Source: an uncultured Eubacteriaceae bacterium
GTDB taxonomy: Bacteria > Bacillota > Clostridia > Eubacteriales > UBA1433
Length of the DNA stretch: 5,573 nucleotides
NCBI GenBank assembly: GCA_937880125.1
Contig: CALFLU010000028.1
Coordinates: forward strand, 1 to 5,573
Direction of reading: 5' to 3'
The stretch's first letter is position 1. Each line of letters starts with the position of its first letter. The translations under genes and the position numbers were made by a program. Below the pieces are notes generated by a model, which saw only the letters and a list, made by a program, of their open reading frames with translations, searched no databases and was not told where the DNA came from. Positions 1 to 5,546 of the stretch are shown piece by piece.

Positions 1-1
1 G

Positions 2-1075
2 AATGATCTCATCCAAAAGATCCAGATCCATCACGCTGGGAATAAAATTGGCACCAAGGCCCTGGAGATTGTGAGGCCCGGCAGGTTTCCCGGCCAGAAC
101 CTGGGAATTCCGGGGTTCCACCGCGACAATTTGAATGTTGGGGTCTTTAGCCTTGAGGCCTTCAGCCATGCCCTGGATGGTGCCGCCGGAGCCGACACCG
201 GCGACAAAAAAGTCAATTCTGCCCCGGGTGTCTTTCCAAATTTCTTCGGTGGTGATGTCCCGGTGGGCGGCGGGATTGGCAGGATTGTCAAACTGGCCGG
301 GAATGAAAGCACCGGGGATGGCCCGTTTCAGTTCTTCCGCTTTATCGATCGCGCCGGCCATGGCAGCGGCCCCGTCAGTCAGAACAATTTCGGCGCCGTA
401 GATGTTAAGAAGCGCCCGGCGCTCGGTGCTCATGGTTTCCGGCATGGTGAGGATCAGGTGATACCCCCGGAGGGCACACACCACAGCCAGCCCGATACCG
501 GTATTGCCGCTGGTCGGCTCGATGATGGTGGCCCCGGGGTGGAGCAGTCCCTTTTCCTCGGCGTCGGTAATCATGGACAGGGCAATCCGGTCCTTGACAC
601 TGCCTCCGGGGTTAAAAGATTCTACCTTGGCGAGTAAATCAGCCTGGAGTTTTTCTTCTTCAATAATATGGCTTAAGACCCTGTAATAATTTGCGTTGTA
701 TTCGATGGTTTTCACCGAATCCGATTTTTTTTGCAAGGCTTCAAATGTGATCATATTCAGATTTTGTTGAATTTTTTCATCAACATTATACTTTAACAAA
801 ATTTGTGCATTGACATCATAAACAACATAGCTCCCCTCAAACCGCGTATGATTGTTTGCACTTTGCACAGTGTCATCAAAGTATGTTTCGTCTACATGAA
901 TTTCCTGATTTTCAACAAAAAAGGCGTTGTTGACCAACGCTTTCGAATCACGCAGCGAGCCTGCACTCATAATGCCTGACAATACGGAAACGACCATAAC
1001 ACAAAATACGCATACAAACGATATCAATATCGGCATGCTTTGTAGTGCAATTTTTAATCTCAGTTCTTTAATCAA
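2..1075 (-). CDS. cysK: Chimeric ORF: histidine-kinase sensor head fused in frame to cysteine synthase (3' end outside window)
   Basis: One uninterrupted reading frame of 358 codons that leaves the window at the left edge. From about residue 137 it is clear cysteine synthase (O-acetylserine sulfhydrylase, PLP fold-type II), which makes L-cysteine from O-acetylserine and sulfide in the cytoplasm. Visible motifs are NPGGSVKDR with the PLP-binding Lys161, the TSGNTG substrate loop (188-193), the phosphate-binding GVGSGGT (293-299), and VAVEP followed by the [14 protein letters not shown] stretch. What should precede these, the CysK N-terminus with its IGNTPL motif (about 20 residues), is missing. 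Instead residues 1-135 are a membrane segment and sensor region of a histidine kinase. The start is TTG at 1075, with GAGGG 9 nt upstream and an 8-bp overlap with the response-regulator gene. The CysK part is far more GC-rich than the head. I read this directly from the minus strand. Whether the chimera is a biological fusion or an assembly artefact cannot be decided here, and enzyme activity is doubtful without the N-terminus. Confidence 0.85.
   Translation of the reverse strand, partial: MIKELRLKIALQSMPILISFVCVFCVMVVSVLSGIMSAGSLRDSKALVNNAFFVENQEIHVDETYFDDTVQSANNHTRFEGSYVVYDVNAQILLKYNVDEKIQQNLNMITFEALQKKSDSVKTIEYNANYYRVLSHIIEEEKLQADLLAKVESFNPGGSVKDRIALSMITDAEEKGLLHPGATIIEPTSGNTGIGLAVVCALRGYHLILTMPETMSTERRALLNIYGAEIVLTDGAAAMAGAIDKAEELKRAIPGAFIPGQFDNPANPAAHRDITTEEIWKDTRGRIDFFVAGVGSGGTIQGMAEGLKAKDPNIQIVAVEPRNSQVLAGKPAGPHNLQGLGANFIPSVMDLDLLDEII
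659..688 (-). other. Fusion junction between histidine-kinase head and cysteine-synthase body
   Basis: Upstream residues such as NANYYRV read as the end of a kinase sensor domain. Downstream [20 protein letters not shown] reads as CysK. The residues between (LSHII) could belong to either, since CysK proteins often have a similar stretch just after IGNTPL. The exact breakpoint therefore cannot be fixed better than about 30 bp. Composition changes within tens of bases from AT-rich to GC-rich, and no stop or frame change occurs. No repeat or insertion-sequence end is visible at the joint. Confidence 0.6.
668..1075 (-). pseudogene. 5' remnant of a sensor histidine kinase (membrane and sensor part only)
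   Basis: This is the first ~135 codons of the chimeric ORF, listed separately because it is a different gene in origin. It starts inside the 3' end of the response-regulator gene, the usual layout for an OmpR-type regulator/kinase pair with translational coupling. A short basic head (MIKELRLK) is followed by a hydrophobic membrane span at about residues 15-37. Residues 38 to ~132 form a polar, probably extracytoplasmic region rich in Asn, Asp and Val. No second membrane span, HAMP linker, phospho-acceptor His box (HisKA) or ATP-binding (HATPase) domain follows, because the sequence switches to CysK. The kinase therefore cannot autophosphorylate. That it is a kinase is inferred from gene order and the membrane/sensor layout, not from a catalytic motif. 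Confidence 0.65.
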
Positions 1076-1745
1076 CCGTATCTGCCCTCAGCACGTAGCC
1101 CACGCCACGCACGGTTCTGATTTTTATCGAAGTATTTGCAAATCTTTTTCGAAGATTATGAATATGAATTTCTATATTGTTTTCCGTGATGTAACTGTCT
1201 ATTCCCCAGACTTTGTCTAATATTTGCTCGCGGGTAAACACCTGCCCCGGGTGTCGAAGCAACAATTCCAGCAATTTGCTTTCTTTGGCGGGCAGCTGCT
1301 GCACTTTGCCTGCAACCGTGAGCAGTGTTGACACCGTGTCATAACTTATCTCGCCCAGGCTCAGCACCTGATCTTGATAGTCGCTGTAACTTCTGCGGTG
1401 CAACGCCTCGATTCTGGCAAACAATTCTTTGGCGGAAAAGGGTTTTGTGAGGTAGTCGTCTGCACCGCTCTTCAGCCCTGTCACACGGTCATCAATGGTT
1501 GATTTTGCCGTCAAAATCAACACCGCCGTATTTTTTTTGTTTTGGCGCATTTTTTTTACGATATCCAGTCCGCTGATGCCGGGCAGCATAATGTCTAGCA
1601 CCACCACATCATAGGCGTCTGACAGTGCATGCATCAAACCCTCTTCACCGTCTTCTATAATGTTACACTCATGTCCATACACATCACACAGCTCGCTCAA
1701 TGCATCGGTTATCTTTTTTTCATCTTCCACAAACAGTATTCTCAT
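1068..1745 (-). CDS. OmpR/PhoB-family response regulator transcription factor
   Basis: Cytoplasmic DNA-binding regulator of a two-component system, 225 aa, the normal length for the family. The receiver domain (about 1-115) shows the acidic pair E7/D8, phospho-acceptor D51 in [11 protein letters not shown]79 in LILTAKS and K101 in YLTKPF, so it should be phosphorylatable. The C-terminal winged helix (about 125-222) has the expected [20 protein letters not shown] opening, the [11 protein letters not shown] segment, an HNLRKRF recognition-helix region and the terminal [11 protein letters not shown] wing. I chose ATG at 1745 because GAGGG lies 5 nt upstream. A TTG twelve bases earlier (1757) is in frame but lies over that ribosome site. 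The 3' end overlaps the kinase-head start by 8 bp, so the pair was one operon. Its partner kinase is destroyed here, leaving this regulator without a visible phosphate donor. A weak promoter-like pair (TTGCCT, 17 nt, GATAAC at 1782-1810) lies upstream. The target genes are unknown. Confidence 0.93.
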   Translation of the reverse strand: MRILFVEDEKKITDALSELCDVYGHECNIIEDGEEGLMHALSDAYDVVVLDIMLPGISGLDIVKKMRQNKKNTAVLILTAKSTIDDRVTGLKSGADDYLTKPFSAKELFARIEALHRRSYSDYQDQVLSLGEISYDTVSTLLTVAGKVQQLPAKESKLLELLLRHPGQVFTREQILDKVWGIDSYITENNIEIHIHNLRKRFANTSIKIRTVRGVGYVLRADTVD

Positions 1746-1962
1746 AACATCCCTCAAGTTCTATTATTAAAAGACGATCGTGTTATCCATCTTTTGTTTG
1801 ACGCAGGCAAAACAAACCGCCGCACCGCAACGTACATAGAGCGCATCTTTCAAACACAAGCTGTGTTTTTGCGTCTGCCTTTCTCATTTGTCGTTTTCAC
1901 TGCTTTGCTTGTGTTTTTATTTCTGAGCGCTTTGCACTTGCGCAAAACCTTATCGGTACATT
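1746..1962 (-). other. Spacer between small membrane gene and response regulator
   Basis: 217 bp without a convincing gene on either strand. It holds a weak promoter-like pair (TTGCCT, 17 nt, GATAAC on the minus strand, 1782-1810) about 40 bp before the regulator start. It also holds a 7-bp-stem palindrome AAACACA/TGTGTTT (1852-1868) and a TTTGC/GCAAA inverted repeat within about 1930-1947. None is a clear minus-strand terminator, so read-through from the small gene into the regulator is possible. Confidence 0.35.
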
Positions 1963-2127
1963 TTAGGATTCTTCTTCAAAGTTTTTGGAGTATACATAGC
2001 GCACTCTGATATATTTTCTTTCGCTCTTTTTGCGTGTCGCAAATTTGTTGACACAAAAGGCCGTCATCGTGCATATCACAGCAATACCGCATGCATAAAC
2101 CAAGCTTTCCGCCTTACATTTCGCCAT
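1963..2127 (-). CDS. Small cysteine-containing single-pass membrane protein, unknown function
   Basis: 54 residues, beginning MAKCKAESLVYACG. A hydrophobic segment spans about residues 9-28 (LVYACGIAVICTMTAFCVNK). A strongly basic stretch (ATRKKSERK, about 30-38) follows, then a mixed tail ending NFEEES. By the positive-inside rule the basic tail would face the cytoplasm. Four cysteines (4, 13, 19, 25) sit in or next to the membrane segment. The start is supported by GAGGG 6 nt upstream of the ATG; another in-frame ATG two codons earlier directly abuts that ribosome site. A near-consensus promoter sits just upstream. The gene points the same way as the response regulator 217 bp downstream, so it may share its regulon or be a separate transcript. 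I do not recognise a family. Coding status rests on start signals and protein-like composition, not on homology. Confidence 0.6.
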   Translation of the reverse strand: MAKCKAESLVYACGIAVICTMTAFCVNKFATRKKSERKYIRVRYVYSKNFEEES

Positions 2128-2153
2128 TTTCATCCCTCATACGCTTTTTCATT

Positions 2154-2182
2154 ATTATAGTGGATTTCTGCCGCGGTGTAAA
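2154..2182 (-). promoter_or_regulatory. Sigma-A-type promoter for the small membrane protein
   Basis: On the minus strand TTTACA (2177-2182) is followed after exactly 17 nt by a perfect TATAAT (2154-2159). Transcription would begin near 2147, giving a leader of about 20 nt that contains the GAGGG ribosome site and then ATG at 2127. This is the best promoter match in the window. Confidence 0.65.
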
Positions 2183-2273
2183 CTTTAATTTCTGTTTATA
2201 CCCATTTCACAGCGCATCTTTGGCTGTTTTCAACGATTATTTCCATTCTGCGATACTAATCCCTGCATTTTTC

Positions 2274-2282
2274 TGATACAAT
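2274..2282 (+). promoter_or_regulatory. rlmD: Possible extended -10 promoter for the rRNA methyltransferase
   Basis: TGATACAAT on the plus strand fits the extended -10 form TGnTAnAAT, which can work without a good -35, and none is seen 16-18 nt upstream. The start point would fall near 2289, about 23 nt before the ATG at 2312. The promoter of the small membrane gene fires the other way about 100 bp to the left, so 2128-2311 is a divergent control region. Confidence 0.4.
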
Positions 2283-2311
2283 AATCTACATTTAGAAAAA
2301 GTCGGTGCAAC

Positions 2312-3670
2312 ATGAAAAAATATGATCGCATTCCCATCAAAATCTTATCCTTCAAAACCTTAAATCGCACGTTGGGCTACTATGAAAATACCCCCGTGTT
2401 CATCAACGGCGGCATGCCCGGACAAACCGTCGAAGTCGTCATCAAACGCAAACGCCGATCTGTCAGCGAAGCAAGCTTGCAGCAGCTGCTCATTGCCGCT
2501 GACTACGAAACGGAGGTTGACTGCCCCGTCTACGGCCAGTGCGGCGGCTGCGCTTTTTTGAGCATGCCCTATGCCATGCAGCTGCAAGCCAAGGAAAGCT
2601 ACATCCTGGATTTACTGAGCAATCACGGATTTTCTTATCAAGAATATCGCGGCATACACCCTTCTCCGCAAACAGAAGGCTACCGCAACAAGATGGAGTT
2701 CTCCTTTGGCAATGCCGAAAAGGGCGGCGCCCTCACGCTGGGCATGCACCGGCGCAACAGTTTTTACGACATTGTCCCCGCGCTGGACTGCCAACTGATC
2801 GACGATGATTTTCAACGAATTTTAAAGGCCGTTTTGCAACACTGCCGAGAAAAAGGCTATTCTTTTTATCACAAGCGCGCCCACCAAGGCCTGCTGCGCC
2901 ACCTGATTTTGCGCAAAGGCCACTTCACCCGTCAAATCATGGTCAACATCGTCACCACTTCTCAGGAAGATTTTGATGAAGGCGCGTTTTTACAAGCCCT
3001 TGCAAATTTAGATTTAACCGCGAGCATTGTCTCCATCATGCGAACCGTCAACAATTCCGTGGCCGATGCCATTCAGCCCGAAGAGGTGCGTCTTTTGGAC
3101 GGCCGTGATTTTATCGAAGAAAAACTGTTGTCCCTTACGTTCCAAATCGCGCCTTACGCCTTTTTTCAGACGAACTCCGCGGGCTGTGAAGTGCTCTACC
3201 GAGAAATTCTTGATATGCTCCCTGAGACCCATGCCGATTTGATATTGGACTTATATTGCGGCACCGGAACCATTGCGCAGCTCGTGGCCGACAAGGCAGG
3301 GCAGGTCATCGGCGTCGAGCTCATCGAAAGCGCCGTGGAGGCTGCCGAAAAAAACGCTGCTCTCAATAACCTTTCCAATTGCCGTTTTATTGCAGGCGAC
3401 GTGCTCAAGGTGCTGCCCGATATCCAGGATAACCCCGATGTCATCATCTTAGACCCGCCCCGTGCGGGCATTCACCCCACCGCGCTGAAACACATTGTCG
3501 ATTACGGCGCCAAGCACATTTTGTACGTATCCTGTAACCCCACCGCTTTGATAAACGACCTCGCATTTTTGAGCCAGACCTACGAAATCACCACCCTATC
3601 CATCGTGGACATGTTCCCCCACACCCCGCACGTTGAGACGATCGTATTGATGTCAAGGGTAAAAGAGTGA
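2312..3670 (+). CDS. rlmD: 23S rRNA (uracil-C5)-methyltransferase, RlmD/RlmCD (TrmA/RumA) family
   Basis: Cytoplasmic SAM-dependent enzyme that adds a methyl group to C5 of uridine in 23S rRNA; E. coli RlmD modifies U1939. In Bacillota one protein (RlmCD, B. subtilis YefA) can modify both U747 and U1939, so single or dual specificity is open here. The 452-aa length is normal. Residues ~5-65 look like a TRAM RNA-binding domain. The [4Fe-4S] cysteines are C71, C77 and C80 (CPVYGQCGGC) plus C160 (ALDCQL). Next come the YRNKMEFSFG stretch (~124-133), FFQTN (284-288) and SAM motif I DLYCGTGT (313-320), with VIGVE (332-336). The DPPR loop is at 381-384. The catalytic nucleophile Cys408 lies in SCNP, and Glu442 in HVET is the expected general base. 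All key residues are present, so it should be active. The ribosome site is weak (GGTG, 5 nt before ATG). The gene stands alone, and its base composition is intermediate and unlike the AT-rich genes to its right. Confidence 0.95.
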   Translation: MKKYDRIPIKILSFKTLNRTLGYYENTPVFINGGMPGQTVEVVIKRKRRSVSEASLQQLLIAADYETEVDCPVYGQCGGCAFLSMPYAMQLQAKESYILDLLSNHGFSYQEYRGIHPSPQTEGYRNKMEFSFGNAEKGGALTLGMHRRNSFYDIVPALDCQLIDDDFQRILKAVLQHCREKGYSFYHKRAHQGLLRHLILRKGHFTRQIMVNIVTTSQEDFDEGAFLQALANLDLTASIVSIMRTVNNSVADAIQPEEVRLLDGRDFIEEKLLSLTFQIAPYAFFQTNSAGCEVLYREILDMLPETHADLILDLYCGTGTIAQLVADKAGQVIGVELIESAVEAAEKNAALNNLSNCRFIAGDVLKVLPDIQDNPDVIILDPPRAGIHPTALKHIVDYGAKHILYVSCNPTALINDLAFLSQTYEITTLSIVDMFPHTPHVETIVLMSRVKE

Positions 3671-3672
3671 GT

Positions 3673-3708
3673 GTGCGAAAAACCCTTATATATCAAGGTT
3701 TTCAGCAC
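3673..3708 (+). repeat. Imperfect inverted repeat just after the methyltransferase gene
   Basis: GTGC and an AAAACCCTT-like arm pair with AAGGTTTT and GCAC around an ATATATC loop, beginning three bases past the stop codon. It could act as a transcript-end hairpin, but no T-run follows directly. Part of its left arm (GAAAAACCC) recurs 40 bp to the right, at about 3717-3725. Confidence 0.4.
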
Positions 3709-3710
3709 AT

Positions 3711-3727
3711 ATGGGTGAAAAACCCAT
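3711..3727 (+). repeat. Perfect hairpin ATGGGT-GAAAA-ACCCAT
   Basis: A 6-bp perfect stem with a 5-nt loop, immediately right of the larger inverted repeat. A run of seven T occurs only about 15 bp further on (3743-3749). It is therefore at best a poor intrinsic terminator, or part of a mobile-element or regulatory structure. Confidence 0.35.
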
Positions 3728-3792
3728 TGAACGAAAATGAGGTTTTTTTGCTTCGCGGGAACAAGTCCACAAGGGTGTTTTTTGATAGTCAA

Positions 3793-3909
3793 GTGGTCAG
3801 GTTAGATGTCATAGCCCCGCGTGTGGTCGAGTTAGATGTCAGCGTTCGTGAGTGGTCGGGTTAGATGTTTTTTCGGCTTTTGCCGAGGTTGTGTGGTCAG
3901 GTTGGATGT
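3793..3909 (+). repeat. Four direct repeats, consensus GTGGTCRGGTTAGATGT
   Basis: Copies start at 3793, 3823, 3852 and 3893. Copy 1 reads GTGGTCAGGTTAGATGT; the others differ from it by one or two bases (GA, GG and AG before GTT; TTGG for TTAG in copy 4). Start-to-start spacing is 30, 29 and 41 bp, close to 3, 3 and 4 helical turns, so the copies face one side of the DNA. The spacers are unrelated, so this is neither a simple tandem repeat nor a typical CRISPR. A short TCGGC-TTTT-GCCGA hairpin (3873-3886) fills the longer gap. The array ends 35 bp before the next start codon. It could be an operator set for the downstream gene, or multiple transposase-binding sites left from a lost insertion element (IS21-family ends carry such repeats), but no transposase is present. 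Confidence 0.7.
3873..3886 (+). repeat. Short hairpin TCGGC-TTTT-GCCGA inside the direct-repeat array
   Basis: A perfect 5-bp stem with a T4 loop between the third and fourth direct repeats. It accounts for the extra length of that spacer. No T-run follows it on the plus strand. On the minus strand it is followed by AAAAAA rather than T, so it is not a standard intrinsic terminator in either direction. Confidence 0.35.
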
Positions 3910-3944
3910 TAGACAAAATGATGCAAAAATCAAGGAGGCGGAAT

Positions 3945-4445
3945 ATGAAGACTCTGAATGAGCTGATTGAAGCGTATACAAATCATTTACAACAGGGTGA
4001 AATACAAATTGCGTATAAAGGAATATTAGAATTTTTAGGGAAATTAAGAGCTGAGTTTATCAAGAAACACCCACATTACGATACAAGCAGTATATATCAA
4101 GGCTATATGGATATGTCCTATTTTTCTTTGAATACGAAATTATTAAAGGATAAAGGTTTGAAAATTGCCATTGTCTACTTACATGAAAAGGGTGACTTTG
4201 AAGTATGGCTTTCTGCTCGGAACAGGGATATTGCAAAAAGTTACGCATCTATACTTAACAGTAATATTTCAGGTGATGTAAATCTATTTCATGATATCAA
4301 TAATCCGGATGCTATAATTGAGTGCATCTTGACACCTGAACCAGATTTTGAGGATCAAGTCTCGTTGATAGATATTATCGATCAAGGTGTGGAGAAATTT
4401 ATAACGACAATAAGTGAGAGCTTATCAATTCAAAATCAAATTTGA
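3945..4445 (+). CDS. DUF7000-like protein of unknown function
   Basis: 166-aa soluble protein with no signal peptide or membrane segment. The opening (MKTLNELIEAYTNHLQQGEI) looks helical. Recognisable blocks are the YKGILEFLGKLRAEF segment, IYQGYMDMSYFS (about residues 46-57), LKIAIVYLHEKGDFEVWLSARNR (about 66-88) and a helical acidic tail. These resemble what I recall of the DUF7000 family of Bacillota; this is from memory and unverified, and no function is known to me. The start is ATG 3945, because a strong AAGGAGG lies 6 nt upstream. The open frame extends further upstream to 3852 only by running through the direct repeats, which is not credible coding. The gene is AT-rich, unlike the methyltransferase before it. 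It is followed after 17 bp by the VOC gene, with which it is probably co-transcribed. Confidence 0.8.
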   Translation: MKTLNELIEAYTNHLQQGEIQIAYKGILEFLGKLRAEFIKKHPHYDTSSIYQGYMDMSYFSLNTKLLKDKGLKIAIVYLHEKGDFEVWLSARNRDIAKSYASILNSNISGDVNLFHDINNPDAIIECILTPEPDFEDQVSLIDIIDQGVEKFITTISESLSIQNQI

Positions 4446-4462
4446 TTGGAGGTTGACACATT

Positions 4463-4852
4463 ATGAAATTAGATGGTTTTGGGATCTTCGTAAAAGACAT
4501 GGCAACGATGGTCCGCTTTTACAGGGATATTCTGAATTTTGAAATCCGGGAAGATGAAAATGCGTCGAATGTTTATTTGGTCAAGGATGGAACCTTGTTT
4601 TTATTATACCGCCGGACAGACTTTGAGAAGATGACAAACAGAACCTTTGGATATGCGAATAATATTAATGGGCATTATGAAATTGCCTTAAGCGTCGATA
4701 ACTATGCGGCGGTTGATTTGACATTTAAAGAAGTCGTATCCAAAGGTGCGATACCTATATTGGAGCCAACTACCGAGCCGTGGGGGCAACGCACATGCTA
4801 TATCTCTGATCCGGAAGGAAACTTGATTGAAATTGGTTCATTTAACAAGTAA
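4463..4852 (+). CDS. VOC (glyoxalase/bleomycin-resistance fold) family protein
   Basis: 129 aa, a single-chain VOC protein with the usual two βαβββ modules. Module 1 (about 1-55) has the FVKDMATMVRFYRDILNFE signature. Module 2 (about 70-127) has GHYEIALSVDN and the hallmark DPEGNLIEI near the end. Members of this superfamily are metal-dependent lyases, dioxygenases or drug-binding proteins. Compared with glyoxalase I, His71 and Glu123 align with metal ligands, but the first ligand position (residue 5) is Gly and the β4 ligand is not acidic. Classical glyoxalase I chemistry is therefore unlikely. Substrate binding, or a different metal site, is more plausible. The start is ATG 4463 with GGAGG 10 nt upstream. 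It lies 17 bp after the DUF7000-like gene, so the two probably form an operon. The substrate cannot be inferred. Confidence 0.9.
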   Translation: MKLDGFGIFVKDMATMVRFYRDILNFEIREDENASNVYLVKDGTLFLLYRRTDFEKMTNRTFGYANNINGHYEIALSVDNYAAVDLTFKEVVSKGAIPILEPTTEPWGQRTCYISDPEGNLIEIGSFNK

Positions 4853-4887
4853 AGATTTGGCAAGAGAAAAAAGAGGGGAATAGCATC

Positions 4888-4986
4888 ATGAAATACAATC
4901 TGGATTTGGAACGTCTGTCTGTCCAAGAGTACAAAACGCTACTGAAGCAACAGAATTTGCTGCCGGGGCGCGTGCAGATGTATTGA
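4888..4986 (+). pseudogene. 5' fragment of a DUF4332-like gene
   Basis: A 32-codon frame with a good ribosome site (AGAGGGG, about 9 nt before ATG). The opening MKYNLDLERL and the LLKQQNLLPGR block resemble, as I recall them, the N-terminus of DUF4332-containing bacterial proteins, which are normally several times longer. After LLPGR the frame gives VQMY and a stop, and the following DNA codes in another frame for an unrelated sequence. The gene has therefore lost everything but its head. The family assignment rests on a short stretch. Confidence 0.5.
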
Positions 4987-5138
4987 GTCTTCCGCTTGAT
5001 AATGAGGTTAAACTAATGATATCGGATTCAAGACAAATGGGAAAACTGAATTACTTTCCTCTTGTTTTTGACCTTCGTTCAGATGAAATGTTTGAGGCAG
5101 TTTTCATACTTTCTGATTTTAGGAAAAGCATAAAATAG
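4974..5138 (+). pseudogene. 3' fragment of an unidentified gene
   Basis: This frame reads ADVLSLPLDNEVKLMISDSR, then QMGKLNYFPLVFDLRSDEMF and a tail ending SDFRKSIK, before TAG at 5136. It is protein-like in composition and looks like a C-terminal segment whose beginning is gone. The frame is open to the left but there runs through the DUF4332-like head in a different frame, so the two were joined by a deletion near 4965-4980. An internal ATG at 5016 with GAGG 8 nt before it could still give a 40-aa product. The stop lies 11 bp before the GNAT gene start. I do not recognise the family. Confidence 0.45.
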
Positions 5139-5149
5139 GCGGTGAATAT

Positions 5150-5539
5150 ATGAAAATTAAGAAATACAGCAAAGCGGATGAAACTTTGCTTTTTGATTTA
5201 CTCATCGATGAAGGGGACGACTGGATTGAGTATCACGGACCGGCTGGTCGCAGTAAATATGTAAAAGCACTTGAATCAAGCATCACGTATATTGCTTATC
5301 ATGAAAATCTCGTGTGTGGTTATGCACGCTGTCGGGAAGATGATGGTTTTGGTGTTTACGTATATGATTTGCTCGTAAGAAAAACACATCGGGGAAGGCA
5401 AATTGGAAAAAGCTTAATGGAACGGGTATGCCAAGACTTTCCGGATCAGCCCGTCTATGTTATGAGTGATGTCGATCCATATTACGAAAAACTTGGATAT
5501 CGTAGAGAGGGTTCAATATTTGAGGTTAAAGCAAAATGA
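5150..5539 (+). CDS. GNAT-family N-acetyltransferase
   Basis: 129 aa, short but within range for single-domain GNAT enzymes, which move an acetyl group from acetyl-CoA to an amine. The core is visible: β-strand residues ITYIAYHENLVCGYARC (about 45-61), then VYVYDLLVRKTHRGRQIGKSLM (69-90), which is motif A with the pyrophosphate-binding RGRQIGK turn. The C-terminal YYEKLGYRREG (111-121) is typical of the acetyl-CoA-side helix and strand. The substrate could be a small metabolite, an antibiotic or a protein N-terminus; nothing distinguishes these. The start is ATG 5150 with GGCGGTG just upstream. The site overlaps the end of the preceding gene fragment, so translation may once have been coupled. 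It is the last gene before a terminator-like hairpin. Confidence 0.9.
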   Translation: MKIKKYSKADETLLFDLLIDEGDDWIEYHGPAGRSKYVKALESSITYIAYHENLVCGYARCREDDGFGVYVYDLLVRKTHRGRQIGKSLMERVCQDFPDQPVYVMSDVDPYYEKLGYRREGSIFEVKAK

Positions 5540-5546
5540 AGTAAGG

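Larger units (their letters stand above)
2128..2311. promoter_or_regulatory. Divergent control region
   Basis: 184 bp between the small membrane gene (minus) and the rRNA methyltransferase (plus). It holds the near-consensus minus-strand promoter at 2154-2182 and a plus-strand extended -10 at 2274-2282. An open frame across it on the plus strand has no ribosome site and crosses both promoters, so I do not call it a gene. Confidence 0.5.

Noticed and set aside
71..637. 188-codon plus-strand open frame
   Set aside because: It lies opposite the cysteine-synthase motifs, which are unmistakable on the minus strand. Its length comes from the high GC content there.
1852..1868. Hairpin AAACACA/TGTGTTT with T-run as a terminator
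   Set aside because: It is AT-rich and weak, and the T-run is on the plus strand, where no gene ends.
1783..1887. 34-aa minus-strand frame between the small gene and the regulator
   Set aside because: No ribosome binding site precedes its ATG and its composition is not protein-like. It also runs through the candidate regulator promoter.
1629..2009. 126-codon plus-strand open frame
   Set aside because: It crosses the antisense of the response-regulator start and of the small membrane gene, lacks a ribosome site and has no recognisable domain.
2091..2276. 61-codon plus-strand open frame
   Set aside because: It overlaps the small membrane gene and its promoter on the other strand, has no ribosome site and has biased composition from T-rich DNA.
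3667..3864. 65-codon plus-strand frame after the methyltransferase
   Set aside because: It is made of the inverted repeats and direct repeats. The recurring VVRLDV/VVELDV residues are just the DNA repeat translated.
3793..3909. CRISPR array
   Set aside because: Repeats are only 17 bp, spacers are 12-24 bp and unequal, and no cas gene is present.
3852..3944. Upstream extension of the DUF7000-like gene
   Set aside because: The extension consists of direct-repeat DNA and has no ribosome site, while ATG 3945 has an excellent AAGGAGG.
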